Of a stretch of 64,000 nucleotides of DNA, positions 23,059-35,516 are shown one piece after another. Source of the DNA: Paralithodes platypus (Eukaryota > Arthropoda > Malacostraca > Decapoda > Lithodidae). The notes below the pieces were generated by a model that saw nothing but the letters and a program-made list of their open reading frames with translations, did no database searches and had not been told where the DNA came from. Each line of letters opens with the position of its first letter. The stretch's first letter is position 1. Position numbers and translations under genes: made by a program. The stretch spans positions 47,849,876 to 47,913,875 of the forward strand of contig CM064492.1 in NCBI GenBank assembly GCA_032716605.1, given 5' to 3'.

Positions 23059-23274
23059 TTAACACTTTCAATACGGGTCAAGTCTTTTCTATCAAATTCT
23101 AGCGTCATTTAGACGATTTTATGCAGCTTACGAAGGATCTGCAGTAGCTATAAGGGTTAACTTAGATAGTTTGTAACCTTGTAATAGCTAGAGGTCATTC
23201 ATAAGCTGAACAAAATTGTCAAATAGTGGCCAGAATAAAATCAAAAGGATTTTGACCTGCACTGAAAGGATTAA
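23059..23274. mobile_element. Family G MITE, copy G4
   Basis: TTAA at 23059 and 23271. Left end CACTTTCAATACGGGTCAAG, right end the inverse TGACCTGCACTGAAAGGA. The arms carry ATTTAGACGATTTTATGCAG. Confidence 0.8.
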
Positions 23275-23392
23275 TGTTAAACACTGATGATCGGACAGGG
23301 CCGACCCTTCATGAATCCAGGCTGAGAGTCTTTCAAGTTCTTTGTGACGTTTTCTAGGGTGCTCTCTGATATTGTGTGCAGTGACCGGCATC

Positions 23393-23765
23393 TTAAGGGA
23401 GCCCACCTCGCTTTTTTTTTTATCTTTCTCTCCCTCTCTCTTTGGCTTGTATCCATTCGGCCCCATTCAGCCTAATATTGTAAGACGTTTAGCCCCCTCC
23501 AGGTGTCAACATTTTCCTGGCGAGCGGTAGCGAGCCAGCATATACTGTATATAGTTTTGTTTTGACAGCAAGCTAAATTTGATGTCTCCGGCGAAGCCGG
23601 ATTTCTCCATAAAATGCTGGCTCGCTATCGCTCGCCAGTAAGAAATCGACACCTGGATGGGGATAAACGTCTTAAAACAGTTGGCTGAATGGGGCCAAAT
23701 GGATACAAGCCAGGGAAAGAGAGAAGAAGAGATAAAGATAAACAAAAGCCGGTGACCCTCCTTAA
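23393..23765. mobile_element. Family B foldback MITE, copy B3
   Basis: TTAA at 23393 and 23762. The inner arms are GGCGAGCGGTAGCGAGCCAG and GCTGGCTCGCTATCGCTCGC. About 17 bases around the GTACATTTTTCG block are deleted relative to B2. Confidence 0.85.
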
Positions 23766-23813
23766 GAGTGGTCAATGTGGGTGTGAAAGAGGCAAATGAG
23801 CGCGTTGTCTATA

Positions 23814-24681
23814 ATTTCAGTATATACAGTAGTAATAACAAGGTTCAGTATATACAGTAGTAATAACAAGGTTCAGTATATACAGTAGTAATAACAAGGT
23901 TCAGTATATACAGTAGTAATAACAAGGTTCAGTATATACAGTAGTAATAACAAGGTTCAGTATATACAGTAGTAATAACAAGGTTCAGTATATACAGTAG
24001 TAATAACAAGGTTCAGTATATACAGTAGTAATAACAAGGTTCAGTATATACAGTAGTAATAACAAGGTTCAGTATATACAGTAGTAATAACAAGGTTCAG
24101 TATATACAGTAGTAATAACAAGGTTCAGTATATACAGTAGTAATAACAAGGTTCAGTATATACAGTAGTAATAACAAGGTTCAGTATATACAGTAGTAAT
24201 AACAAGGTTCAGTATATACAGTAGTAATAACAAGGTTCAGTATATACAGTAGTAATAACAAGGTTCAGTATATACAGTAGTAATAACAAGGTTCAGTATA
24301 TACAGTAGTAATAACAAGGTTCAGTATATACAGTAGTAATAACAAGGTTCAGTATATACAGTAGTAATAACAAGGTTCAGTATATACAGTAGTAATAACA
24401 AGTTCAGTATATACAGTAGTAATAACAAGGTTCAGTATATACAGTAGTAATAACAAGGTTCAGTATATACAGTAGTAATAACAAGGTTCAGTATATACAG
24501 TAGTAATAACAAGGTTCAGTATATACAGTAGTAATAACAAGGTTCAGTATATACAGTAGTAATAACAAGGTTCAGTATATACAGTAGTAATAACAAGGTT
24601 CAGTATATACAGTAGTAATAACAAGGTTCAGTATATACAGTAGTAATAACAAGGTTCAGTATATACAGTAGTAATAACAAG
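23814..24681. repeat. 28-bp satellite, about 31 near-identical copies
   Basis: The unit AGGTTCAGTATATACAGTAG plus TAATAACA is repeated with only one clear defect (a one-base loss near 24400). Such uniformity suggests very recent amplification or a collapsed or expanded assembly. No spacers, so it is not CRISPR-like. Confidence 0.97.
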
Positions 24682-24779
24682 GATTGAAACGATAATCTTC
24701 CTTGATATTATATTAAATTTGGTTGCCGAAAAACTAGTGCGAGTCGCTATGCCGTAACTCATCAGCTAAATTCGCGGCG

Positions 24780-24812
24780 ATATGACTGATATATACACTA
24801 TATTATATACAG

Positions 24813-24884
<72 letters not shown>

Positions 24885-24930
24885 GGTATATATATACAGT
24901 ATAATTATATACTGTATATATATATATATA

Positions 24931-25028
<98 letters not shown>

Positions 25029-25047
25029 GTATATATATATCTATCTA
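24780..25047. repeat. (TA)n array beside the RTE 3' end
   Basis: Long TA runs are broken by CAGTATA and CCGGTATA motifs. The array adjoins the ATAG-type 3' tail of the RTE-like element. Confidence 0.95.
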
Positions 25048-27111
25048 TTGCATGACGCCGTGATCCCCGAAGGGGTGGCCACGAACGAACCGCCCCCATG
25101 CACCTCTGTCCCCAGTCAGTCGACCCCCCTCCCCCCAACCAGCACCGCCTTCGTTCATGTACTTCCTCACTCCATCCTTCCACCTCATATTCGGTCTACC
25201 TCTCCCCCTCTGTCCCTCCACCTCGCTCTCGTACACCCTCTTAGTCATTCTCTCGCTTTCCATACGTTCCATATGGCCGAACCATCTCAAGTTGTTCCTT
25301 TTCACACTTTCCAGCACATCTACCTCCACACCACACCTCCTTCTTACTTCCTCATTAGTCTGTCTATCCCTCCATGTAACTCCGCACGCACTCCTTAAGT
25401 AATTCATTTCCACTGCTCTCACTCTTGGTCTGAGTCTCTCAACCAACGTCCATGCTTCGCTTCCGTAAGTCAGTGTCGGGATTACCACACTGTCATGCAA
25501 GGACTTCTTCACTTCCATACTGACCACCCTATTTCTTGTTACTGCTGCTTTTAGCGTTCCTACAACCCTCTTCCCCTGTTGTACCCTCTCCCGCACCTCT
25601 TCATCCATAGTCCCATCTTTACTCAACACACTGCCCAGATACTTAAAAGAGTTGACGATCTCCATAGCCTGACCGTTCAGCTTCACCTCACACTCTGTGA
25701 CTTCACTCCTTTCGAAGACCATAACCTTGCTCTTCCCCGTATTTACCTTCAAATTCCGTTTTTCGCACACTGTTCCAAACTCATTTACCAGACCCTGCAA
25801 CTCCCATTCATTATCACTCATCAGAACTGTATCATCCGCAAACAGCAGTATAGGTAGCTTCCACTCAATTCCCTCCCTTTTCAGCGATACACCAACATCC
25901 ACTGCTCTTGATAGTATTTCTTTCATAACTCCATCCATATATACAGTAAACAACCACGGGGACATCACACACCCCTGTTTCAAACCAACATTCAGGTCAA
26001 AGAACTCGCTCTGCTCACTCTCCACACGTACTGCCGCCTTTGCACCCTCATACATGCTCTTCACTGCTTTCAGCAACTTGCCCTCTACTCCGTATATTCT
26101 AAGTACTTTCCACAAACCTTCTCTATCCACTCTGTCATAGGCCTTTTCCAAGTCCATAAAGGCAACATACACCTTTTGTTTCTTCTCCAGATATTTCTCC
26201 ACAACACAATTCAGGGTAAAAATCTGATCTACACATCCTCTTCCCTTCCTAAAACCTCCCTGCTCGTCGCCTATCCATTTCTCCGTTCTCACTCTCACTC
26301 TCTCAATCACTACCCTACTGTATACCTTCCCTACTACGCTTAGAAGACATATTCCTCGGTGGTTACCACACACTCCTCTTTCCCCTTTGCCCTTATATAG
26401 GGGGACTATTATGCCAGTCTTCCAGTCATCGGGTGCACTCCCCTTCTCCCATGCTAGTTTGCACATTTTCCATACCCATTCTATCACTATCTCACCACCA
26501 TACCTCAACATTTCCCCACACACTCTATCTGTTCCTGGTGCTTTCCCCAACTTCACTCTTTTCATGGCTTCCCACACTTCTGACCTCCTGATCCCCACCT
26601 CCTCCTCCACTACTTCTCTTCTTCTCCCTCCCATACCATATCCAGCTATGTTTGCTGGCTCTTCATTCCTTTCATTTAGCAACTCACTGAAGTACTCCCT
26701 CCATCTTTCGACTCTCTCTTGCTTCTCGGCTAGCATTCTCCCATTCTTATCTTTCACACCCTTACTGTTTCCCTTGCTACCTTCCCTAACTTTCTTGACT
26801 TCTTTCCAGAACAGTTTCTTACTCTCCCTCCATTTTACACTCAGATTCCTTCCAAATTCCTCATCTACTCTTCTCTTACTTTCCTTCACCACTCTCTTCA
26901 CCACCCTCTTACTCTCCACGTACCTCGCTCGTTTCTGTCTCTCGGAATCTTCATTCCCTCTACTACCCAACCACTCTCTATATGCTTTCTTCTTTTCTTC
27001 CACAGCTATTCTTACCTCTTCTGTCCACCATGCTGTACCTTTCACTCCCCTCCCTCTTCTCCTCACTCCACACACCTCCTCACATGCTGCACAGATCTCA
27101 TCCTTAAACAC
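25045..27111 (-). CDS. RTE-type non-LTR reverse transcriptase, open frame, 5'-truncated
   Basis: 688 codons open on the minus strand. In order: a basic N-terminal linker; [13 protein letters not shown] and [19 protein letters not shown] (fingers); [20 protein letters not shown] (motif A, about residue 317); [20 protein letters not shown] (motif B); [20 protein letters not shown] (motif C, F424-D427); [20 protein letters not shown] (thumb); and a C-terminal [20 protein letters not shown] region. All catalytic aspartates are present. The apurinic endonuclease expected upstream is missing because homology with the 43-45 kb copy stops at about 27112, where (TA)n begins. The 3' end finishes in ATAG repeats. 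It is the best-preserved of four copies. It may still be inactive without an endonuclease or 5' promoter. Confidence 0.85.
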   Translation of the reverse strand: MFKDEICAACEEVCGVRRRGRGVKGTAWWTEEVRIAVEEKKKAYREWLGSRGNEDSERQKRARYVESKRVVKRVVKESKRRVDEEFGRNLSVKWRESKKLFWKEVKKVREGSKGNSKGVKDKNGRMLAEKQERVERWREYFSELLNERNEEPANIAGYGMGGRRREVVEEEVGIRRSEVWEAMKRVKLGKAPGTDRVCGEMLRYGGEIVIEWVWKMCKLAWEKGSAPDDWKTGIIVPLYKGKGERGVCGNHRGICLLSVVGKVYSRVVIERVRVRTEKWIGDEQGGFRKGRGCVDQIFTLNCVVEKYLEKKQKVYVAFMDLEKAYDRVDREGLWKVLRIYGVEGKLLKAVKSMYEGAKAAVRVESEQSEFFDLNVGLKQGCVMSPWLFTVYMDGVMKEILSRAVDVGVSLKREGIEWKLPILLFADDTVLMSDNEWELQGLVNEFGTVCEKRNLKVNTGKSKVMVFERSEVTECEVKLNGQAMEIVNSFKYLGSVLSKDGTMDEEVRERVQQGKRVVGTLKAAVTRNRVVSMEVKKSLHDSVVIPTLTYGSEAWTLVERLRPRVRAVEMNYLRSACGVTWRDRQTNEEVRRRCGVEVDVLESVKRNNLRWFGHMERMESERMTKRVYESEVEGQRGRGRPNMRWKDGVRKYMNEGGAGWGEGGRLTGDRGAWGRFVRGHPFGDHGVMQ

Positions 27112-27147
27112 CTTATATACAGTATATTATACAGTATATTATATATA

Positions 27148-27233
<86 letters not shown>

Positions 27234-27280
27234 TATATATATACTGTATATTGTATATATATTTTTTTTTATTTTTTTTT
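27112..27280. repeat. (TA)n array and T-run at the RTE 5' side
   Basis: TA repeats with CAGTATA interruptions and a T-rich end. Together with the array on the other side they suggest that the RTE copy landed in one long TA microsatellite. 27281-27594 holds nothing recognised. Confidence 0.95.
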
Positions 27281-27594
27281 ATTCATTTATTCTACTGACG
27301 GCAAATTGCCATGTTTCCATCTCAATTACTCAGCTAGACCAAGATTTTGTAACGAAATATGTTGTAGATTATGAGAACGTGGCGTTATAATGAGACCAGA
27401 TAGTTTCGTATTTGTCAAATAAGTATGGAGAAAACAGCTGTTAAGAGATTGACTTTACCGCCGTCAGCTGAAGACAGGCTATTATACTGAAGGTAGGTGA
27501 TCATAGGTGACAGAATTATTAGTACACGTATAATTGCCTAAGAGCAGAGTTGCGAATATAAAATTACGGGAAAACGCTTGTGTCAATCCGCCTT

Positions 27595-27808
27595 ATTACC
27601 CTTTGAAGATTATGATGCATTTAACAATCTATTCTGGCTATTATTAGACGATTTTATTCAGTTTAGGAAGAAGTTATGGGAACTAGAGGGTAAATTGAGA
27701 TAGTTTATATCACTGTAATTCCTAGAGATCCTTCCTAAGTTGCTCAAAATCGTCTAATGATAAACCAGAATAATGTGTAGAAAATCCCCGACATACCGAA
27801 ATGGTTAA
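27595..27808. mobile_element. Family G MITE, copy G5
   Basis: Left end ACCCTTTGAAGATTATGATG; right end AAATGGTTAA (TTAA 27805). The arms are TTAGACGATTTTATTCAG and AAAATCGTCTAATGATA. Confidence 0.8.
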
Positions 27809-27854
27809 CTCGACGTAAACTGGATATTGTGTGCCTAACTATACTCGGTTTCAT

Positions 27855-28057
27855 TTCATCTGACGGTAAGTCTTATCCCTAAACAACTGATTTCTCGATA
27901 ACTAACGAAAACATAAGAAACTACTATGTCTCTGCTTAATATTAAGACCAAGTTTATATAATTAGCACCATATTTCACTACCAAATCTTCAAAATAATGG
28001 AGAAATCTTGATGGGAACTTTGTAAATTACCGTAAGTTGAAAATAAATAGAGTGTAG
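27855..28057. mobile_element. Family C MITE, copy C2
   Basis: The left end is CATCTGACGGTAAG and the right end is AAATTACCGTAAGTTG. The interior shares TCTGCTTAATATTAAGACCA with other copies. It directly abuts the left end of the DIRS element, which may have inserted at its edge. Confidence 0.65.
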
Positions 28058-28603
28058 ATAATTTATTAGTGGCCCCTTCATCATTGACGATGCGCCTTAA
28101 CCCTTTCACGTTTTTATGACGCAGAGGTTGCCAGATTAGCAATAATAAATAGAGTTCTCTCTCTCTTATAATTACCTCTCCAAAATTAGTTTTCTGCCCA
28201 CAGCTAACTCAAAGACAACTGCAGAGGTTGAAGTAACTAAACTAAAGGTTTCTAAATACCCCTGTTGGTAACAAAGGCTTTAAAGTATCCCTAATAGGCT
28301 CAACATTGCGTCAATAACGTGAGAGGGTTAACGTTGGTAATGGCCAATCTTTGAACTCAAGCTTGTCTTTCAAACTTCCCGCCCGGGAGAGAACAAAATA
28401 CGATTGCCACACATCGTAAGCGAAACGCTCTTAACAAACCACTCACGGACTCGTCCTATATGATGTGGGTACCACTACTAGAAAAATCTAGTAAAAAATA
28501 ATAAAATTAAAAATTAAACTTTGATCTTAGCGTTGCGCTTCTCATGCGTCTGCTGTTTGTGTATGCTTCGCCTCACTCATCGAAGCACTATCTCGCCCTT
28601 AAT
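28058..28603 (+). repeat. DIRS left inverted terminal repeat (holds MITE E)
   Basis: Outside MITE E (28097-28331) it is complementary to 36208-36483 and 36964 onward. Shared blocks include AATCTTTGAACTCAAGCTTG, ACTCACGGACTCGTCCTATA and GCGCTTCTCATGCGTCTGCT. Complementarity stops after CTCGCCCTTAAT at 28603. Confidence 0.88.
28097..28331. mobile_element. Family E MITE inside the left DIRS repeat
   Basis: TTAA at 28097 and at 28328. Left end CCCTTTCACGTTTTTATGAC; right end is the inverse, TTGCGTCAATAACGTGAGAG plus GG. About 227 bases between the TTAA sites, no coding frame. It is absent from the matching place in the right DIRS repeat. Confidence 0.8.
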
Positions 28604-30044
28604 TCTCCCGGGCCCGCGTGGAACGGACGTGTGTTCCTGGCGCTCCTGCCCTGCCTTATTCGTCACCTCCCCTCGTTTATGGTGAGTCTTTGCTCATCTG
28701 TACATGTTATGTGCTGAGGACAGGTAGCTTATCGACTTGTGTAGGCTGTGAAGTGTTAAATGCGGGCCCTGGAGACTGTTTTTCAGGGTCTATAGTAAAC
28801 GTGTTAGCCGGTGTCCTCGTTGCGATAAGGCGAGGCTCCCACGTGTTGTTTTATTATCCTAGCTCATTATTAGTTCACTGTGTAGACATGAGGCTTCTTA
28901 TAGGGTGAACTGGGGCCTGTTGTTCGGTCCACTTTGGGTGTTCAACAAGTATGCCTCGTGGGCTAGTGCTCGTGGACTATCTCACTTAGCTAAGGGGTCC
29001 TCCACGGAGCCATGCTGCTCTTCAACCTACTCTTCGTGATTCTACGTGTTGGTGAGGTCTTCAGTGGGTCGCAGGTTTGTGCTATAGTGACTAATTCATC
29101 GCCATCTGCCCCAATCTAGTTGGCCTCATGTAGGTTATTTTTATATATGGTTAGGGTGTGTTATTATTGATGTATTGATTACTATTCATGTATAACCATG
29201 CCATGTATGTTTCACGTTGTTTATGCCACATAATGGAGGGTGGGCCCTTCCGGCGGGATTTATAAAGTAAGACTTAATAACAACATGCCTCTTGTTGTTT
29301 CGCATGGTTTTTCCGCTGGGAAACATCTAAGAGTTATGTTAAAATTCAAAACATCCGCCGTCTGGTACAGGATTGTCATGGATTTTTGTCTGTTTTGTTC
29401 ACGGCGTATAGTTTGATTCTGGCTGATCCGGCATGTAACTAAAATGGTGTTTCGGAGGTCCGGCTATGCCTTCTCCTTTATCACAAATTAATCTCCGCCG
29501 CAAATAACTTAACAGATAAAAACGTTCATTGCTTGGTACATTTGGACGTTTTATCCTGGGGGTGCATCGTGGGGAGCCACGTCCGCCGGGATCTTAACGG
29601 CTGAGCCGAGAAACGAACTCACCTATTCCGATCTTGTAACTTTCAGTTAAACTGTTTTGCTTGAATTTTTGTGCGACTGGTCCACCGGGGGTAAGAATTA
29701 ATATCCATAGCGGCGCTGGTCGCCGGGGTTAGTTCTTGCATCACAAGACGGGATGAGGTCAGTGCTGGTCACTTGGGTAACAAGTTATATAATTTAAGTA
29801 GAACATGGGACTACTACCTACTCACTTACATTTTTGGGGAATGTACTTAACGTAAAGGGAACTAATATTGTATAGTACTATTCAATTATTTTTTTCTCTT
29901 TTAACGTGGAGATTTATTGCTATTCTTAGCTTTGCCAGCCAAGCGTGTCCTTATGAGCATTGATTCTTGAAATGTTCTCACACCAGGTTCGCATGGGGGA
30001 CACCTAGGAAGATTCTGCAATCTCCCTGGTGGGAGGAAGTTATC
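28604..30044 (+). other. DIRS 5' untranslated region
   Basis: No coding frame with a recognisable domain is seen here. Short segments such as CGCCGGG and ATAACA recur. It lies between the left repeat and the gag ATG at 30045, and presumably acts as leader. Confidence 0.45.
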
Positions 30045-32370
30045 ATGGATAAGAGTGCTTTCTCTTTTTGCAAGGCTTTAGGTTGTAACCATTTAGCAGT
30101 TATCGGACACACCCTTTGTTTACGGTGTGTTCCTTGTCTTGACCGTTCACGTGGCCGTTGGCTTTCCCAAGCGTGCCCTCATTGTTCAGCCTTCCGCAAT
30201 GCCTATTTGACCCATGCTGATACCCAATGTAAAACTATTCTACTTCACATTAGGTCAGAATTTGTAACTTCCTGTAAGACGGTCGCCCATAAATCTCTAC
30301 AGCTGGATGACCAGATTTTAGACGACTTATTAAAAGGGGCTTTAGTTACCTCACCCCCTGTGGGTTCTCGTGAAACTTCCTCCCGCCAACTTAAGCGACC
30401 AAGGACCACTGATCTGCCGGAAGTCAAAGCTTCGTCTCGTCGGCGAGACAGGTCCCGCTCTACTCTACCGACTCTCAAGTCGCCATCTGATGAACAGACG
30501 ACTAAGAGGCACCGCACTGATTTTGACGCCACACTTGATGCCGGCGATGACAAATCCAGGAAGAGCAAGTCTAAGACGTCCTCCAAGTCGAAGAAGGCAG
30601 CTAAGCCGCCATCCACGCCGGTTAAGTCTTCGACACACAGAGAGACGCCAAGAGACACATCTAGCCATGTCTCAGGCCATATTCACTGGTTCACAATTCC
30701 CCACAACCCACAGCCAGAACCTAAGGTCTTGCCAGTTTTGGGAATTGAAAGGAGTAGCAGCGTGTGTTCTAGCCGGCGGAGCGATGAGAGCTCTTCTGAC
30801 CAGCAGCCCTCAGAAACATGACCCACTCTTGTATGACACTCCGGATCTGAACCTGAAAGACGTCTCTGAGACCGACGTTCTTGACTCACAAAGAGAAACA
30901 CACGACACCGCTGCCCGGGTTGGCGATTCTCGGTTGGAGGCTGAGCCGGCCCCCCGACCCGGTCACCGGGTCCTAATCTATACCAACAAGGAGTATACGA
31001 CGAGGAGCTGGCGTCTGGCCAACGCCCAGCTTCTCGCCAATCTGGAACGCAGGAGTCAGAGATGTCACGTTCTGCGTCCCAGTCTGACCAAGAAAGTGGG
31101 ATTTTTGTAGCCAAGGAACAATTGCAAGAGCTATTTGACTTTATGAGACAGGTGAAAGGCAAGCGTCAGGTAGTGGTGCCAGTACCTGTAGCCCCGGCGG
31201 TGCGACCTCTAGGGCAAGTACCAGTGCAACCTCAAGTTAAAGTAACTTTACCTCACCCTACTGTCACTGCTCAGGCTCCCACTTTGGGTGCCACAGCTCT
31301 GTTACCGTCCAATTTGAAACTGCTTTCAGATTTGCTACCCCCCCCCCCCCCCCACTTGACAATTCTATTCCTGGTAAGAAGGGCCCTATGCCACTCTTAT
31401 ACGGACCAGATACATCTTGGTCAGTTGTTAAGCCGTTACACCCCGAGGTCGCACAACCCACGGTTACAGGGGAGGTACCTGTGCCGGAACATTGGGTTAT
31501 CGAGGCTAGTGAGGCTAAAAAGTTGCGGGCCAAGAACCAGTTGGGTGAGGTGCTTGATGTTGTCGTCAGGGCCATTCCCACATTTTATAATCCTGATTAT
31601 TTGTGCATATGCAGTCCCCTGCCTTGCCTCCCGCATCCGCCGGAAAACTTTTTTCCGACTGGACTGTCAGATGGGTTCAATGATCTTAAGCTTTTACCGG
31701 GTTTGACCCCGGAATTAAATGCTATACCCTTCAGGGACTCTCATGGGTCATCCTTAGTTCATCTTCAGGGTGGGGAATCTGGGCCGTGGGTTGCATGGGC
31801 ATAAGAGGCCCAGCTGTTTGCCAGCACCATTACAAGTAAGAGCAGTCATCAGCTCCCGTCGGAAGACAATCATTGGTTTTCCATGCCGGTAGGTAAGGCG
31901 GATGGGATACCTCAGTATATTTTTGAATTTCTAGGTGCCCCTAAATTATCTTTATGCCAGTTGCCTGAACCTTTTTGTCCCCCCACACAGGTCCAGATCG
32001 ATAAATATTTTAAAATGAGGCAGAAAGCCTGGAGACTGGCGTCTCAATACCTACTCAGCCGCCAACTTGGGGCCTCTCTGGCCAGGACGACTGAGTCGGC
32101 AATAGACGCCGGGACCCAGAAGGCTCTTTCACTGACCAGGCGTCTTCTTCTCCAAAATTCAATTCAGTCTCTTGGCGACGTCCGGACCTTTCTCTTTGAG
32201 GCGGTACGGGTCCGCCAAGATCTGAGGGTTTACTTGGTGAGGAAGCTCCCGGCGGAGATTGGTAGAAGACTTTATTTTGTCAAATGTATTCACCAAAACT
32301 ATTGCCTCTGAGGATGCCTGGCGCACCATAAATTTCTTATTTGACTCACACACTGCTACCACTTCTTAGT
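30045..32370 (+). pseudogene. DIRS gag-like protein, frameshifted
   Basis: It starts MDKSAFSFCKALGCNHLAVI with a CxxC...CPHC cysteine cluster, then a Ser/Lys/Arg-rich tract (RKSKSKTSSKSKKAAKPPST), to a stop at 30821. Reading continues in other frames. One is 31062-31340, up to a C-homopolymer at 31339-31354 where the frame changes. Another is 31388-31804 (EVPVPEHWVIEASEAKKLRA, PTFYNPDYLCICSP), followed by 31883-32311. The tail near 32480-32560 is RG-rich (RGRGQFRGRGRWFRGTSRGK). Gag would package the element's RNA. At least three frame changes make this copy non-functional. Confidence 0.65.
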
Positions 32371-32699
32371 CTAATGGTGAGCAGTCAGCTAAATCTAACT
32401 TCAAAGCTAAGAGTTCTTTTCGTGGACAAGCTCAGTCACATCAGTCATCAAAGACTTTCACCACCTCTGCAAGTCATGGGCCGCCTCGTGGGCGAGGTCA
32501 ATTCAGGGGTAGAGGGCGTTGGTTCAGGGGTACTTCTAGGGGTAAACCCAGTAGCGATGGTAGCAAGGTCTCTCATCCCCCCACAACAAAATCAGAGTCA
32601 CATCCCTCCTCTTCAAAAAACTGATAGCTTACCACAAGGCTCTCTCACTCCCAGTGCCAAAGCAAGGCGAGACGGAAACGAGAGTAGTACTGCCGGACA

Positions 32700-34240
32700 A
32701 CACCAGTTATGCAACTGGCAACTTCCGAGATTGTTTTTGGGCATGGCCCCGGCGAACATGGGCAAGGACAGTGGTCCGCAAAGGCCTCTCCTGGCGGTGG
32801 TCCCGGTGACCCCGTCTACGTATCCCTACAGAATTCAATCATGTTTCATTGGAGGTGGGATCAATCGTCAAAGAGATGGCCCAAAAGTAGATCATTATCC
32901 CCAGTCCTATGTCAATGCCTGTGTTTATATCCCGGTTGTTTTTGGTGCCAAAACGGGACAGTGTTCAGATGAGGCCGGTGATCGACCTTTCATATCTCAA
33001 CACACACATTCACAATCAGTCATTCAGGATGCTGACTCTGAATCAGATCAGATTGACACTCCCGCCGCAGGGCTGGATGTGCTCAATAGATCTCCCAGAT
33101 GCCTGCTGGCATGTCCCAATCAACAAACGTTTTCAGAAGTTTCTAGCTTTACGCAACGGGGATCAAACGTTTATCTTTCAGAGGATGCCCTTTGGATTAA
33201 ATCTAGCACCCCGAGTTTTCACAAAATTAGTCCGACAGGCTTTGCTACCATTGCTCGAACTGGGGATCATGGTATTATGGTACCTAGACGACTGGCTAGT
33301 GGTAGCACAATCCAAAATAATATGCCTTCAACATGTTCAACAGGTGGTAGATCATGTAGCTGCCTTGGGGTTCAAGGTGAACTTAGCAAAGTCCTCCTTG
33401 ATCCCCACCAGGAAAATTCAATGGGTGGGCCTTATCTGGGATAACAAGTTACTCACTCTGAGTCAGAGCGAAGACAACCGTCAGAGGTTTCGGAGGAAAC
33501 TCTTTCGGTTTCTTCATTCTCTGACAACAACGAGGAGGATCTGGGAATCTCTGGTAGGCTCACTCAATTGGATACAGCTGATGGTCCCGTTAGGTCGTCT
33601 GAGGGTCAAAAGAATTATTTTGGAAGGAAACAGGTGTTTTCCACTGTTGCCGGCGGAAACACTGAGGAAAATTCCAAATTTAATCCACAACCTCCTGGCG
33701 GCTTGGGCGAAGCCAGAAGTAATACACTCCTCCTTGACTTGGACAGCTCCGTCTTCGACGGTCTGGATCGATACAGACGCGTCAGGAACCCTGGGATGGG
33801 GTTACCAGTCAAACCTAGGACATCAGGGTCAGGGTCTATGGTCAATATCAAATCATCTTCATATCAATGCCAAGGAGTTGCTAGTCCCACTATTCTTTTT
33901 ACAGGAGCATGGCATGAGCCAGGCGGGAAAGTCTCTTGCCTTCAGAATGGACAATTTGACTGCAGTGACATGCATTCAAAAGCAAGGGTCAGCGAGATCT
34001 CGAGTGTTACAAGGGTTGTCGGAAAAGATCTTTCACCTAGCTGCGAAGCTAGAGATTCATCTTCACGCAACGTATCTACCCGGCGTGGCGAACGTCTGGG
34101 CAGATGCTCTGTCTCGGCGACAGAGCACTCAAGTAGAATGGGCTCTCAAGCAAAACATCTTTCAAAGGATGACTGCCGAACCCTACCATCCACAAGTGGA
34201 CTTGTTCGCGTCAGAGGCAACACACAAGCTGCCTCAGTAA
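32700..34240 (+). pseudogene. DIRS reverse transcriptase and RNase H
   Basis: The frame is open from 32909 to 34240 (443 codons). The related upstream part (32700-32908) contains stops, so the full ORF is broken. Motifs in order: SRLFLVPKRDSVQMRPVIDL, MCSIDLPDACWHVPINKRF, FQRMPFGLNLAPRVFTKL and LWYLDDWLVV (Y125-D128, catalytic pair intact). RNase H follows with VWIDTDASGTLGWGYQ, INAKELLVPL, AFRMDNLTAV and VANVWADALSR. This arrangement, with the RT of Ty3-like descent and RNase H directly after it, is typical of DIRS elements. Confidence 0.85.
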
Positions 34241-34520
34241 CTCACACGGCGGAGTCAGACTCCGGCGGGGGGTCCAGACGCATTTCTGGTAGAGTGGAAC
34301 AAATGGAGCTCCATTTATCTCTTTCCACCTCCAGACGCATCCTTAATGTGAAAAGTAGTTCACAAACTACGGGGTTATCCGGGCATGGTCTCGATGATCG
34401 CGCCAATGTGGCCGGCTCAAGTTTGGTACAATCAATTGAAGACGTGGTGCGAGAACCCGGTGTCGCTCTCGATCTCGTATTCCACTTAGACACAATTGGA
34501 AACCTCAAGATCTCGCTGAC
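34190..34520 (+). pseudogene. DIRS methyltransferase-like region, broken
   Basis: After VDLFASEATHKLPQ and a stop, the same frame family continues as PDAFLVEWNKWSSIYLFPPP and YPGMVSMIAPMWPAQVWYNQ. The DLFA, YLFPP and APxWPxQ blocks mark the DAM-like domain found in DIRS1-group elements. Two or more stops interrupt it. Confidence 0.65.
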
Positions 34521-34529
34521 TTTTGCCTT

Positions 34530-35516
34530 ATGGACATTCAGAAGGCCAAGTGGCTAGGCCAGTTTGGGGAATCTATGACTCACAAATTGATTAATCAATA
34601 TTCTAAATCAACTCAAAGACAGTACCAATCGCACTGGAAGTCGTTTACTACATGGATAGTAGAAACTGATCAACAACAGTCCTCGGTCACTCGGTGGCTC
34701 TGGTTTTTAATTATTTATATTACCTTTTTGATATTCAAAAGTTATCAGTTGTCACATTAAGGAATCACCTCAGCAATTCGGACACCGTTTTTTTATTTAA
34801 CAGGCCTGTCCGTGCCGGAGGCGAAGGAAATGGGTTTTATGAGGTCTTGCTTCCGGCTTCGCCCCCCTCCTTGTCAACTCACACCCACCTGGTCACTTGA
34901 TCTGGCCCTTGAAATGCTTCAATCACGAAAATATTGCCATGATTTGCCTTTCGAGTTAAAACTTAAAAAAGCCATTTTTCTAATGACATTGGCAACAGGT
35001 GACAGGGTGTCCGAGTTGGCGGCGATGAGTTCGGAGCCGACCTGTTTACGGTTTTCGAGGCGCAACATGAGTGTCCATATTGCCCCTGCTCCTAACTTTA
35101 TTGCGAAGAATGAACATAGCAATCATGTTTTTACAGAGTTTGAAGTTCCAGCTCTGAAACAGGGCGATCGGCACCATTTACTTTGTCCGGTCCAAGCCCT
35201 TATGTCATTTATGCGGGAGTCCCGGCCGTCACAGGCGGGCTCCCTCTGGGTTTCGCGGACAGGTAAACGTCTTCAAAAACGCGCCGGCTAGCTGCGTTAT
35301 TAGTAGAGGTGATTCGGGAGAGTAATCCGGGCGTGTTGGCTAGGGCTCACGATATTCGGAAGTGGGCGGCATCACTCTGATTCTTCCACAATTACTCTCT
35401 CGATGATATTCAACAGACACAGTTGTGGTCTTCTAATCATACATTTTTAACACGTTACCTGTCCATGAATCTCATGAAACCTTCTCGTACATGTGTAGCA
35501 TTAAGGCAGAAAGTCT
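34530..35516 (+). pseudogene. DIRS tyrosine recombinase
   Basis: The N-terminal SAM-like part is in 34530-34760 (KSTQRQYQSHWKSFTTWI). After a frame change the catalytic part runs 34812-35291 with LATGDRVSELAAM (catalytic Arg), KNEHSNHVFTEFEVPALKQG, HHLLCPVQALMSFMRES and GSLWVSRTGKRLQK. A second change leads to ARAHDIRKWAAS (His-x-x-Arg at 35348-35359) and FLTRYLS, where Tyr at 35456-35458 is the probable nucleophile. The enzyme would integrate the circular DNA copy. All four catalytic residues are recognisable but are split across frames. 35517-36038 is an untranslated stretch with a G-run at 35546. Confidence 0.8.

Noticed and set aside
13950..24681. Regular direct repeats that could suggest CRISPR
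   Set aside because: The repeats are head-to-tail with no spacers, in a genome with introns and retrotransposons.
24905..25183. Tyr/Ile-repeat frame at the TA array
   Set aside because: Translation of a dinucleotide repeat.
26387..27298. 303-codon plus-strand frame opposite the RTE element
   Set aside because: It is the antisense of the reverse transcriptase frame and ends in TA-repeat translation (YIYIY); no domain of its own.
28440..28480. Hammerhead-ribozyme-like GGACGAGTCCGTGAG in the DIRS repeats
   Set aside because: The CTGATGA and GAAA core boxes are not arranged as needed; the similarity is limited to one short stem-like string.
32341..33444. 367-codon frame overlapping the DIRS reverse transcriptase
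   Set aside because: It has no motifs. The RT, with YLDD, lies in the overlapping frame 32909-34240.
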